Below, one piece after another: positions 12,001 through 21,367 of a stretch of DNA of 64,000 nucleotides; positions within the stretch are counted from its first letter, which is position 1; every line of letters begins with the position of its first letter. Under the pieces are notes generated by a model. The model had not been told where the DNA came from and made no database searches. It saw only the letters and a program-made list of their open reading frames with translations. Both the position numbers and the translations under genes were made by a program. Source of the DNA: Aphrocallistes beatrix. Taxonomy: Eukaryota > Porifera > Hexactinellida > Sceptrulophora > Aphrocallistidae. The DNA lies in assembly GCA_963281255.1 (NCBI GenBank), contig OY725504.1, positions 1,054,001 to 1,118,000 on the forward strand. The letters are read 5' to 3'.

Positions 12001-14468
12001 GATGAGTCGAAATGATTCAAAATCTTGAAAGCAGAATCGATATTGAAATTATCCACAAACAATTCCGAGCTTTTGAGTATGTCATTTGAAGATAAATGGG
12101 TGAAGCATATCTTCTGCTGCTGGATCAACTTTTCAAGGGTGGAGTACATCTCTGAAAAGAGGGATTCTCCTTCCAGTTTAGAGGTCAACGTTTGCAAGAG
12201 TTCGTCACAGAGAGCGGAACAACTCTCTTTCACTTCGGAATTCGGGAGGAGTGAGTAGATTAGATCACCGCATAAGATTTCCTGAGCCACGCTACTGGAG
12301 CACATCTGTATGAGGGTTTGGAACAGTTTCTGTTTGAACTCGGGAGATAGTCGAGTGAACAGGTAGCAGAGACAGTCACACCCAAGCTCCCTAGCCCGCA
12401 TCGCACGTTCCTCTTGTTGTGAGGACAGTTCTATCAAACTCGCCCCTCCCAGGTAGATTTGGTCCCCCCGCAGACTTGAGAAAGAATCAGACGTGAGGGA
12501 GAATTCAGAAGAGAGGTATTCAGGATTGATTGAGTTCTGAGCTGGGATGACGAGTAACTGTACCCAGTTCATGTAGAGTTTCTGGTAGAGTTGGTCTGCG
12601 AATGCACTGTCCAGCATACGCAAGCACTCCTTAAACAAGTCAGCGAACAACTGATGGAACGCCTCCATTGGGTCTAACAATGCATGCTCGAAACAGAGGT
12701 TAAGGAGACGCGTGAGGAGCTCAGTGTCGAGTGTGTAGGCGTTAGAGAGGGATATTTGAATGAGAGAGTTGAGTGTGAGTACAGAGCATCTACGTACGGA
12801 GTGCAGAGTATGCGGTGTGAACTGCATCACCTTCCTGATGAGTTCCCATATGTCCATATGCACAGTAGTTTCTAGCAGCTGCACACAGTCTTGCCGCTTC
12901 AAGAAGAGCACTGAGAGGATGTCCAGCACGTTGGTGGTGCTGATCGAGAGATCGTCCAGCTCTTCCAAGCAGTGGTTGAGCGCTCTCAGCACAGGAGTGA
13001 GGGACTCGCCGTCTAACGTCAGGATGTAGTCGAGCCCCAGCAGGAGTGTAGCCGCCGCGGCTGCTCTGACATCGTCTGCACTGTCAGTGAGAAGGTGTGA
13101 AAGAACGTAGGAGAGAGAGTTGGACAGGAGCAGCTGAGACAGCTGAGGCCGTGTGGCTAGGATATACTTCAGTCCCAGTAGACCCCCATGCTGTACTTCC
13201 CACTTGTCTTGCGATATGAGCTGGATTAGAATGGAGACGATGAGACTGAGCTGTTCGGCGCTGAGATTGAGAGAGAGTAGGCCTAATGCCTGAGCGCAGG
13301 TTTCACGCACAGGTGCTACCACCTCGTCACTGACGTAGTCGGCAAACCTGTCTAGCGTTAGCACGCAAATGAAATGAATAGCAGCATCTTCTAACCATTG
13401 AGAGTTACAGGTGCTGAAACCTGTTGAGTTAGACTTGGAGGTAGAACTTGTTTCGGAACCACGAACTTTGATAATTTCTCTCAGACCCATAGCAGATCCG
13501 TGCCTTGTCTCCCACTGGGGATTGAAGAGGTCAAAGAATAGGCCTTCACAGAACTGAATGGACGGAGATTCCTTGGTCGATTTGGTTTCTGCTTGTGGTA
13601 ACGGGGGGGAGGTAGGCGCACCCTTCTCAACACCCTCGCTGACAGGTGGCTCCACCTTTACGCGTTTAGCTACTGATTCTGTAATTTCGGATTTGAGTTT
13701 TCCCAAGCAGTAGGAGTCCGAGTCCTGAGTTAGGCTCTCTGCGGGAGGCTGCTTGTTGTGCTGGCGAGCTAAAAGGCGTGATTTACGCTTGAATTGCGCT
13801 TTTTCACGCGCGCTTAGAGATGAAGTGGGCGGAGGTTCCTGTAGCATGGGTTCAGGCTCTGCAGGAGGGGGCGGGGCGGGGGTGGGTTCATTCGGAACGG
13901 GGTTGTCATTTGGGATGTCTTCATGAATAGTGAAATCCTCTGCATCGAACAAACTCTCTAATCCAGTCGAGAACACCTTCCCCGATGCGACCAGTCCCAA
14001 ACGCTTCTGCAATTGCATTTTATTCCATTCAGTATTGCCTGACTCTATATTGGAGGTGTCAATATTCGCAGAATCATAGGAGTACTCATTGCCAGCCGAG
14101 CTTAGTAGAGGCAGTCCGTGATTCAGTATTTGAGAGATGTCAAACGTCTCAAATGACAGGAATGACAAGTTAGAGCTATTAGCTCCCACAGTGTTATCAA
14201 AGAGGTCAGAGTATGGGACATTTACAATGATTGCGTGCAGAGCTTGTGAAGCCGCGATGCGAGTGTCCCAGGTTTGAGAGTGAAGATATTTCTTCACTCG
14301 AGGCAATAGGTTGTGTAGTTTAGAGGGGTGGTATTTCTGGATCTCGCCAATTTGATCTGCTGCAGCCTTTCTTATGGATGTGTTACTTCCGGTGTCAAGG
14401 AGAGAGAAGAGGTTATCCAGCTTGGATAGAATCGCAGTGTCTTTTTCCTCTCGCAGGCTGGATGCCAT
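9012..14468 (-). CDS. BTAF1: TATA-binding protein-associated factor 172 (BTAF1/Mot1), Snf2-family ATPase
   Basis: 1818 residues in one uninterrupted frame, close to human BTAF1 (about 1850). BTAF1/Mot1 uses ATP to strip TBP from promoter DNA and regulates RNA polymerase II transcription. The N-terminal ~1200 residues are HEAT-like helices, beginning KLDNLFSLLDTGS and including a basic, Pro-rich insertion around residues 180-290. The C-terminal Snf2 ATPase starts at LRPYQQEGVNWLAFLNQYK (about residue 1238), has Walker A DDMGLGKT (about 1263-1270) and a DEGH box (about 1371), then a helicase C domain with GLGLTLTGADVVIFIDHDWNP and the arginine-finger region QAMDRAHRIGQ. ATG 14468 opens the conserved N-terminus. 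Lack of introns in so long a gene is notable. GC content is clearly above the flanks. Confidence 0.97.
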   Translation of the reverse strand: MASSLREEKDTAILSKLDNLFSLLDTGSNTSIRKAAADQIGEIQKYHPSKLHNLLPRVKKYLHSQTWDTRIAASQALHAIIVNVPYSDLFDNTVGANSSNLSFLSFETFDISQILNHGLPLLSSAGNEYSYDSANIDTSNIESGNTEWNKMQLQKRLGLVASGKVFSTGLESLFDAEDFTIHEDIPNDNPVPNEPTPAPPPPAEPEPMLQEPPPTSSLSAREKAQFKRKSRLLARQHNKQPPAESLTQDSDSYCLGKLKSEITESVAKRVKVEPPVSEGVEKGAPTSPPLPQAETKSTKESPSIQFCEGLFFDLFNPQWETRHGSAMGLREIIKVRGSETSSTSKSNSTGFSTCNSQWLEDAAIHFICVLTLDRFADYVSDEVVAPVRETCAQALGLLSLNLSAEQLSLIVSILIQLISQDKWEVQHGGLLGLKYILATRPQLSQLLLSNSLSYVLSHLLTDSADDVRAAAAATLLLGLDYILTLDGESLTPVLRALNHCLEELDDLSISTTNVLDILSVLFLKRQDCVQLLETTVHMDIWELIRKVMQFTPHTLHSVRRCSVLTLNSLIQISLSNAYTLDTELLTRLLNLCFEHALLDPMEAFHQLFADLFKECLRMLDSAFADQLYQKLYMNWVQLLVIPAQNSINPEYLSSEFSLTSDSFSSLRGDQIYLGGASLIELSSQQEERAMRARELGCDCLCYLFTRLSPEFKQKLFQTLIQMCSSSVAQEILCGDLIYSLLPNSEVKESCSALCDELLQTLTSKLEGESLFSEMYSTLEKLIQQQKICFTHLSSNDILKSSELFVDNFNIDSAFKILNHFDSSKQELAQGVRDKLTPHFLELEELSNTFKQEYEILQTRVCSQIASVLIRSSDLPIRLNPFIRPLMDCVKREPLTFFQRKAASSLALLLHKCSSRTPSPNSKIVKNLTTWVTIPCKEKPFIVPTFPDSSVEWSWADSIFLIHQLFQEEKEVKRGRGHPKTVNLLALSQMEEKSPHFIQQRGAEFALKEIVTQHGLDLPSIVPELWNFVYSAPIDFKLLTYATEQQAREHEKELQLIVNSLITLTIIAENLHTDLINRLDFVAIVQCLQSNITTLRHVTSQALVAVINTSLHAYISKVCEHIIPLLADMTSLSSRQGASEFLASLIISQRLKLLPYISILFLPILGLVIDHNEEIRRISSHSLSHIIEYIPLQPTNDQLKQVPEEMAQTCQQYKEFTDQLLDPSKIAHITLDNCINAELRPYQQEGVNWLAFLNQYKLNGILCDDMGLGKTVQTLSILSYVNQERKNKNSHLLPSLVICPPTIAGHWEMEVKKFCADSLLTSLLYLGMPLARTRMRNELTQFRGLVISSYDIVRNDIDFLKNIVWDYIVLDEGHIIKNTKTKISKAVKELVAHHKLILSGTPLQNSVLELWSLFDFLMPSYLGSERNFNEHFSKPISNSRESKSSSKEQEAGMLALESLHRKVLPFILRRTKDDVLKDLPPKIIQDIYCKLSPLQEIVYEEFSRTEGNNQILSLIKDKEPKKENPEKQFDQSKKSHIFQALQYLRKICNHPSLVIGNYPTKFDVGKWLKDQNTSLEDVSHSCKLVALKQLLIDCCNSIHSHNNETLIPSLSQHRVLIFCQLKHMLDLIQDMIGRDLPQLSYLRLDGSVPVHSRMNIVNTFNSDPSIDILLLTTHVGGLGLTLTGADVVIFIDHDWNPMKDLQAMDRAHRIGQKKVVNVYRLIAQGTLEESIMGLQRFKMKIANTVITEENLNLNRMSNQNMLSLFNNEKDSSKHPLDAGKGAKSMLENLQELWDESEYQDEYSISNFISSIPAKPASND

Positions 14469-14939
14469 GGAGAGAAAAGCTAGGATCTAATTATATAAAA
14501 CTAGAGAATAAGTCAAAAATAATTTATATTAGACCATCAGAGTTCGTAAGAATATCTCATTCATGAACTAATCTGTTTAATTCATGAATGAATAAAGTTT
14601 GTTGATATTCCATTGTTAGGAGACTGCAGCTGCAGGGCTCTAAAATGAGATGTTTATATATTGTTGCACAATCAACCTGTATGTCAAGCTAAGAACACAT
14701 GTTCAGGAATTCTAGTTTAATTAATGGACTCTTTTTCTATTTTTAGGATTTGTGAATTAATTGTTTCGCAAGTGCTAGGAATCGATTACCGAACGCCTAA
14801 ATTAATTTTTTGAGAAAACGCCAGTAAAAGGAACCATCGCTATGAAATAATCTCTTCTTTAAATGTCTTGAAAAAGTCTAAAGTTATTAATCCATCCATG
14901 GTCCCACAATAGAAGAACTGCTTTGTGTAAGAATATTAT
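14469..14939. promoter_or_regulatory. Upstream region of BTAF1
   Basis: About 470 bp between the BTAF1 start codon and the inverted-repeat element at 14957. It should hold the BTAF1 promoter because the gene reads leftward from 14468. I see no distinctive TATA, initiator or other motif, so this rests on position only. Confidence 0.3.
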
Positions 14940-15708
14940 GCATGTGGGCATATTACATGAATTAAAAAGTGCTATGCGCATGCGCATATTGATGTTTTCA
15001 CGGAGGTGTGAATGTGAAAAAAATGTGTGAAAATGTGTGAAAAAAAATGTCACAAAAATTACCAACAGAGTATTGTTCACAAGATGGTATTACGATTCAA
15101 TAACTTAGAGTATTTATTGAATAATTGAAAACGAATGGTAATTTAAATTATATATTAACAAAATTAATTGTTCAAAATACACAGAACCAACCTGCATCTG
15201 AAATAACACATATAGGGATATCATATGTATTAACTTTATCGTTATCTAGACAGCAATCAGAGAAATGCATATCATCAAGATGAATACTAGTAGAAATTAC
15301 TTCATCTTCGAAAAGTTTTCTCTTTTTTGCCTTATAAGACACTCCTACATGCGATAATTCACTGTCTTCAGCCATTACAAATCAATAAGTTTTAAGATTA
15401 AATGTATTCACGGGGTTTTATTAGATATTCAATTGATCTTTACTTCTAAATACTATACAAATGTCTTATTTATTTACTACTAAAGTAGATACTAACAACT
15501 GTATTATGTTAAAGGAATTCAACATGGGATTTATTAATTTACTATATACAAATCACATTTAAACCGCAAAACAAGTAACATTACTAATCGATTTTATGTC
15601 ATATTCATAATCCCATATGCGCATGCGCACAAGCCTTATGCGGCATGCGCACAAGCTTTATGCGCATGCGCATAGCACTTTTTAATACCTCGCATGTGGG
15701 CATATTAC
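14940..15708. mobile_element. Small element with 26-bp terminal inverted repeats and 17-bp flanking direct repeats
   Basis: The 17-mer GCATGTGGGCATATTAC occurs exactly at 14940-14956 and at 15692-15708, flanking the element like a target-site duplication. Just inside, 14961-14986 is the perfect reverse complement of 15661-15686 (ATTAAAAAGTGCTATGCGCA and onward). The right end holds further copies of the palindromic ATGCGCATGCGCA core. The interior is about 735 bp and contains only a 67-codon open frame. A 17-bp duplication is longer than usual for TIR transposons, so the superfamily is undetermined. Confidence 0.75.
15172..15375 (-). CDS. Short open frame inside the inverted-repeat element
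   Basis: 67 codons starting at a true ATG (15375), beginning MAEDSELSHVGVSYKAKKRK, with a basic KAKKRK cluster. It could be the first exon of a transposon gene: after about 53 codons there is GCAG followed by GTTGGT, a weak donor. I recognise no domain and found no downstream exon, so this may be a random frame in a non-autonomous element. Confidence 0.25.
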   Translation of the reverse strand: MAEDSELSHVGVSYKAKKRKLFEDEVISTSIHLDDMHFSDCCLDNDKVNTYDIPICVISDAGWFCVF

Positions 15709-16125
15709 CAAAAACCTAAAATATTCCTGGAAGAAATATTTTGTAACAAATATTGCATTTCTTTTGTCATTTGCTTAATTATAATAAAAGTAGTATATAT
15801 TAGTATATAGTAGTATCTATTATTATATATTAATTTAGGCAAATAATAAAACAAGGCTTTGCTCATGGGCCTCACTGGGAGGACTTGGAGTCCCATTCCC
15901 CCAACTGGGAGTTGTGCTCCCTCAATCACAAATGTGGATACGCCACATAACAAGATTATCCACAAACTGTGTGAATGAGGACTGGTAGTTAATAATATTT
16001 TTAAGAAACCATAAGTGTAGTTGGAACTTTCTGAAAATGACTGTTTTGTCACCAATATCGCATCAATAATATTATCTACTTACAGTAACATCTTATATAC
16101 AAGTACTCTCAATATTATTTTCAGG

Positions 16126-19100
16126 ATGGGTGGTCGAAATTCCAGGGAAGAAAATGTCGAACAGGAAACAATGGTGTTAGCTGCGAAAATGGGCCTATGG
16201 GATAGAGTTTGGGAAATACTAGACAGAAATCCACATTTTGTGAATCACATACCTGAAAATCGAGCCTGGGGAATCCTACACCAAGCTTGTTTCTGGAGTA
16301 ATGAAGAAGCTATCAGAAAAATCCTATCTATTCCCGGTTGTGATTCTAACCTTGAGACTAAGAACGGTCTACGACCGATACAGATAGCTAAAACTCAACA
16401 ATTAAAATATATTATTGCGGCACAAAATATTCAGCGCTTTGGCCCAAATTTATTACTTGACAAGAAAAGTTTTTCAGAGATACAGCATGCTGATGTTCCA
16501 AAAATTGCAGATCTCCTATCTGCCCTCGAAAATAAAGAGATTGTACAAGTGATTACGATCTTAGAGACAAATCAACACCTCGTGAACATCGTCTCCCCAG
16601 TAACAGGATTAACTCCCCTCCATCTAGCTGCAGAGTTAGGATTTGAAAATAGTGTAAGGAAGATACTTTGCTACCCTGCCGCTAATGCAGAAGCCAAAAC
16701 GATTGAAACTCCCAAAAGCATACATGAAGCTGGTAAAACAGCTGAACAACTGACCAACAGTGAAAAAGTGAAAGAAGTCATTTTTTGGAAGAAACAGAAA
16801 CTGAAACAGGAATGCTATGAATATACAACTTTTATAAATATCCGCGAGATAAATTTCATCATACAAAGATATGTTAGTACAACAATTGAAGCACACAGGG
16901 GCATACTTTGTTCTGAGGAATTCAACTCGATGCTTTTCGAGATCTACACTAAAGTAACAGAACATATGTACCTGCACGTCCATTACAACAAGAAGTGGGA
17001 AGCTGTTAAGGAGATAGTGAGTAAGGAACTCTACAAGTGTTCTCGTGAATTGGGCCTAGAGTGTTATGCAGCGAACTCTGAAAATACCTTTTTCAAGCAC
17101 TTGATAACACTTTATTTGAGTAAGAGCTTGCAACACTACAGAAAGCTGTATTCTGAAACCCACTATCACGAAATGGACGAGAAATACATTCCTGAATTTT
17201 CTACCTATTCAACATTATTGAATGCAGTTCTCTTTTTCTGGCCAAATTTAGAAAGCTACACACAGATTACTTACAGAGGAGTAAACTTAAACCCAGACCA
17301 AGTCGACACGTATTCAAGTGGAACTGAATTGTCATGGCTTTGTATTAAATCTTGCACCAAATCAAAGCATTTAGTTGACAGAGCTGATAACTGTGTCTTT
17401 GTAATCGATAATGACTTAAAGTGTAAATGGTCACCCAAGAATGTTGCTGAGTTTTCTCAAAGTGAAGAGGAAGAATATCTCTATCCGTGTGGAGCTCAAT
17501 TTCTCGTAACTAAAGTAGACAAATCAAAGCCTCAAACGCATATTTATTTGAAGTTAATATCTCCAGTTGATTCCAGTCAATTGCGACCTTTTTTCGAATG
17601 TATGGATGATTCTGAGCCCAGTACATTGGATCCTTCTGAAAGACAATTGGAGATGGCTGCTATTATGGGCAATTGGGATCTAGCATGGGAGATTCTCGAC
17701 AGGGATCAACAGCTGATCAATTGTATACCGAAAGAAAGTTCATGGGGAATCCTTCACCATGCTTGCTATTGGGAAAATGAAGATGCAATCCAAAAGATCC
17801 TGTCTATCCCAGAATGTGATCCTAACCGTGTAACTAACAATGGTCTACGGCCAATTGACATAACGAAAAAAGCACGTCTCCAAAAAAAGATTGCAGCAGC
17901 ATTACGTAAATTTATAGATATAAAATTTGCAAGAATACAAGAAGAGGATGAACCAAAAATAAAGCTTATAAATGAAAGAGTAGAAAATTCCGATATGCCA
18001 CATGTCATTTCATTGATTGAAAAAGATCAACATCTTGTGAATGTAGGCTCTCCAGACGTAGGATTAGCCCCACTCCATCTAGCAGCATTGTTAAAGGATG
18101 TTGCTGCTGTTACAAAGATACTCAGCTATCCTGCTTCTAATCCAGATGTCGAGACCATAGAAGCTCCTAATAACAAGTACGGACCAGGAAAAACAGCTGA
18201 AGAATTGACTGACATTGAAGAAGTGAAAAAAGTTATTAAAAATTGTAAAAAACAGAAACAGAAGCAAAAGTATTATGGATACCCTCCTACCTTTGTGGAT
18301 ATCAGTGACAGCAATGTTCTCCTGATGAGGTATGCTTGTTCCACTATGGAAGCGCACAGAGGCTTACTCTGTTCTGAGAAATTTAACTATGAACGATTTG
18401 AAGTTTTCCCTAAATTGGTGGAGGAGATGTTCTTGTACATTCATTTTGCTGGAGATATGTGGCAAGTTGCGAAGGTAATTGTAAGTCGCGAACTTTACAA
18501 ATTTGAGCGAGAAATTGCACTAGCTTTGAATGGTCAAAATTCAGTGGAGAACTTTTACAAGGACTTTATAAAAATTTATACTGAAAATGTACTATATGGC
18601 CCAATAAATTCTGAGTTACGAAATCTAACAAACTCGAAATCTAAAAACAAGGGAAGTACTTCAAAATATTGCTCGTATTCTACGCTGTTAAATGCAATCC
18701 TTATAACTTGGCCTACCTTGATAAGCTACAGAGAAACAACTTACAGGGGAGTAAGTTTAGAAGCAGACCACTTAAAGCAGTACTCAGTGGGAACCGAATT
18801 TGCTTGGCTGGCTTTCACATCAAGCAGTAAAGAAGAAATTGTTGTAAGAAGATTCTTACTCGACTCTGATCAAACAAATGTCAAATGTGCTATCTTCGAA
18901 ATCGATAATCGTCTGGAATGTAAATGGTCTCCCAAGTATATCTTTGAATTCGCAAATATTAGAAATGAGTATGAGTGTCTCTATCCATGTGGAGCTCAAT
19001 TCCGTGTTACTAATATTGACCAGTCGGAATCTCCAATACGTATTAACTTGAAACTAATATGCAAAATTGATTCCACTCCACTAAGATCTCTGCACGAGGA

Positions 19101-19794
19101 AACTAAAGCTAGAGCCGAGTCCAGTATTCAGGAATGCAACGATCTCCTCGATCGATTCAAAACTCTTTTAGACGAACTTAAATTGTCTGTAGATGCAGCT
19201 CTTGTTCGCCAACCGGAAATGATCGATTTAACCACAAATTCCCAGTTCCGAGTACATTTGGAGAAAGACGATATCAATTTGTTTGAATATATTTGTCAAA
19301 ATTGTAAAACTCAGTGCCATAAACTTTGTACCACTCAATGTCTCGATGGTAATGATAATAGGAATGTGTGTAACAATGTCACATTAAACGATCATTGTAC
19401 TGTATGTCCTGACAAGTGTCACACATCACTTCATATTATCAACGCATTACCAGTAGAATTGATACGAGAGAGAGCTAATCAATATAATCCGGAAAGGCAT
19501 GCATTTGTAGAGGAAGACTTCAATGAATTGAAAAAGATGATAATTTCCCAAACATCTAAAACAGAAGTAGAGTTTCTGAATTTAAAAATAGTTTTGGATG
19601 AGGTGAACTCAAAAATCCAGGAATTCCATACTATATTATCTAAAAGTGATTCAGTGGATGGGTGCCTGCAATATAGAGCGATTGAAGAAGAACAGATTAT
19701 CCTTACACAGCTATTTGGAATGAGGAATGCTACTTATGAAGAAACGGTAGTCCTTTGTAAGGAAAATGGATTGATGAACTCTAAAATGGATTAA
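16126..19794 (+). CDS. Tandem ankyrin + ADP-ribosyltransferase (R-S-E type) protein, possibly N-myristoylated
   Basis: 1222 residues from ATG 16126, which follows a 3' splice-like TTATTTTCAG, so a 5' UTR exon may exist. MGGRNS fits the MGxxxS myristoylation signal. Two homologous modules (about residues 12-500 and 508-990) each contain ankyrin-like repeats (GLTPLHLAAELG; GLAPLHLAALLK) and then an ART fold. Module 2 has YRGV (R874), FTSSS (S899-S901) and EYECLYPCG (E948, E950), matching the R, S-T-S and E-x-E signature of arginine-type mono-ADP-ribosyltransferases. Module 1 keeps R384 and E448/E450 but has KSCT in place of the S-T-S strand, so it may be weaker. The C-terminus (about 1056-1105) has a Cys/His cluster with CPDKCH, flanked by predicted coiled coils. 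Substrate unknown. Confidence 0.75.
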   Translation: MGGRNSREENVEQETMVLAAKMGLWDRVWEILDRNPHFVNHIPENRAWGILHQACFWSNEEAIRKILSIPGCDSNLETKNGLRPIQIAKTQQLKYIIAAQNIQRFGPNLLLDKKSFSEIQHADVPKIADLLSALENKEIVQVITILETNQHLVNIVSPVTGLTPLHLAAELGFENSVRKILCYPAANAEAKTIETPKSIHEAGKTAEQLTNSEKVKEVIFWKKQKLKQECYEYTTFINIREINFIIQRYVSTTIEAHRGILCSEEFNSMLFEIYTKVTEHMYLHVHYNKKWEAVKEIVSKELYKCSRELGLECYAANSENTFFKHLITLYLSKSLQHYRKLYSETHYHEMDEKYIPEFSTYSTLLNAVLFFWPNLESYTQITYRGVNLNPDQVDTYSSGTELSWLCIKSCTKSKHLVDRADNCVFVIDNDLKCKWSPKNVAEFSQSEEEEYLYPCGAQFLVTKVDKSKPQTHIYLKLISPVDSSQLRPFFECMDDSEPSTLDPSERQLEMAAIMGNWDLAWEILDRDQQLINCIPKESSWGILHHACYWENEDAIQKILSIPECDPNRVTNNGLRPIDITKKARLQKKIAAALRKFIDIKFARIQEEDEPKIKLINERVENSDMPHVISLIEKDQHLVNVGSPDVGLAPLHLAALLKDVAAVTKILSYPASNPDVETIEAPNNKYGPGKTAEELTDIEEVKKVIKNCKKQKQKQKYYGYPPTFVDISDSNVLLMRYACSTMEAHRGLLCSEKFNYERFEVFPKLVEEMFLYIHFAGDMWQVAKVIVSRELYKFEREIALALNGQNSVENFYKDFIKIYTENVLYGPINSELRNLTNSKSKNKGSTSKYCSYSTLLNAILITWPTLISYRETTYRGVSLEADHLKQYSVGTEFAWLAFTSSSKEEIVVRRFLLDSDQTNVKCAIFEIDNRLECKWSPKYIFEFANIRNEYECLYPCGAQFRVTNIDQSESPIRINLKLICKIDSTPLRSLHEETKARAESSIQECNDLLDRFKTLLDELKLSVDAALVRQPEMIDLTTNSQFRVHLEKDDINLFEYICQNCKTQCHKLCTTQCLDGNDNRNVCNNVTLNDHCTVCPDKCHTSLHIINALPVELIRERANQYNPERHAFVEEDFNELKKMIISQTSKTEVEFLNLKIVLDEVNSKIQEFHTILSKSDSVDGCLQYRAIEEEQIILTQLFGMRNATYEETVVLCKENGLMNSKMD

Positions 19795-20140
19795 TACAAG
19801 TATTTTTACCTTTTTTATAACGCGTCAGTAATTATTTTATTTGCATTTTCTTTGAATTCGACTTACTGTTAAGTAAAATTCTAAGAATTGTAAAGAAAAT
19901 ACAAAAATTCTGAGAATTTCAGTTAAGAGTATTAGTGAATGGGGTGGGGGGCCTAATATATTTATTGAAAGATTAGTTCAAGAGCAGTTTAATTGAGTAG
20001 AGTGGAAATAGCATGAAAAAATAAATGAAAAAAATTAGGTGCCCAAATGAAGAAAACAATGAACAATGGAATATAATTTAAGTAAATATTTTGAGTCTTT
20101 GTTCTATTGTAGACCTGCATATAAACTGTCTCAATATGTA

Positions 20141-20436
20141 CAGTCGACCCCGCTTAATAGGGTCACTGTTTAATCGGGTCAACCGCTTAATCAGGCCACT
20201 TTTGGCAGGACCAGATTAGCTCTCACACATAGAAGCTAATTCAAAATATTTTCGGTTAATAGGGTTCTCCGCTTAATCGGGGCAAAATGTCCTCTGACCG
20301 ATGTAACTCTATTAAAACCCGTGCATGTTTAGGAATGTTGAAGTGAAAGTGAAAGTTAATTGATAGTAAACTGAAAATGAAAATGAAAGCTGGATCATTT
20401 CTTTTTATACCTTTGACCCCAAGTACTCCTCGACTG
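20141..20436. mobile_element. Diverged pogo/Tigger-type MITE
   Basis: Begins CAGTCGACCCCGCTTAATAG directly after a TA and ends CCTCGACTG directly before TATATG, consistent with TA target duplication. The first ~190 bp match, in altered order, the TIR-proximal motifs (CGCTTAATCGGG, ACCCTATTAA-like) of the complete element at 28180-28380. The inner part (about 20325-20410) with repeated GAAAGTGAAAG resembles 33075-33165. No coding capacity. Confidence 0.6.
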
Positions 20437-21367
20437 TATATGCTAAGAAAGCAGTAATTACTATTATATTATCAAGTATTTATTTGCAACTTCTTAGTGG
20501 AAACTCATTTAATACTTTCTGTTTTACAAAGCATATACAAAAGGATTTCACTAGCAAGATAGTGATTCGTTGGTCTGTACTGAACAGAATAAACAAAACT
20601 ACGTAAATGAACTCAGTATTGTCACTGGGTCGCGCAAGTTCGAGTCTCAATTTGATATTCCCAGGTGCCCACAAATCTGCGGACATAAGTGTTTGCTAGC
20701 AGCGCTATGCAAGTGCCGAAGCGCGTTTGTTAATATGAATAGACTTCCTAGTCCTACTCTTTACACCAAATATTTATAAATATAAATTAGAGTTGATCAT
20801 TTTTAAAAGTTTGCGGCCTTTTGGACAGTGATTGTATTCAGTGCATGGCCAGGTAGTGAGGTTCCTGTGGATGTTGCGTTACTTTCGCTTAATTAAATCT
20901 GATTTAGCCTTTCAGCAAAATCAAATTTGAATATCTAGCTTGTACGGTTTTCAAGAAAGACCCTCAAATGGGAAAAATGTATTTCCATGAACTCTAGAAT
21001 ATAACAATATATATTGTATTAAAAAAACGAATTTTTACGAATCAATCGGTGCCTATCTTGACTTTCTCTGAAAATCATATTTTAATAACCTAAAGTGTGC
21101 TTAAAAGTCAGAAAATCACAAATTTTACAGATTAAGCGCAATAATATGATTACTCATCTTAATTTTGACAACGGATCTGTGTACTTTGACATCATGTTTG
21201 TATAGGTTACTAATACTTTCCTAACGTCTATCCTGCTTGGTTAGAGACTTTAAGTGAACTTTCGTAATAATTATCTCAAATACCCTTCTAATCTATCCAT
21301 GGTCCAAAAAATTAGTTTGTTTTGGTCCTTATCTACTATAGTAGTTCATGACTAGATGTATCAGGCC
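20437..21367. other. Gene-free stretch
   Basis: About 930 bp with no supported gene. A GC-rich patch near 20695-20730 (AGCGCTATGCAAGTGCCGAAGCGCG) resembles patches at 27909, 40501 and 48395, hinting at a shared repeat family. Nothing else is distinctive. Confidence 0.4.

Noticed and set aside
16021-16125. Extension of the ankyrin-ART protein to TTG at 16021
   Set aside because: No ATG in this part, and TTATTTTCAG precedes ATG 16126, where a good myristoylation motif begins.
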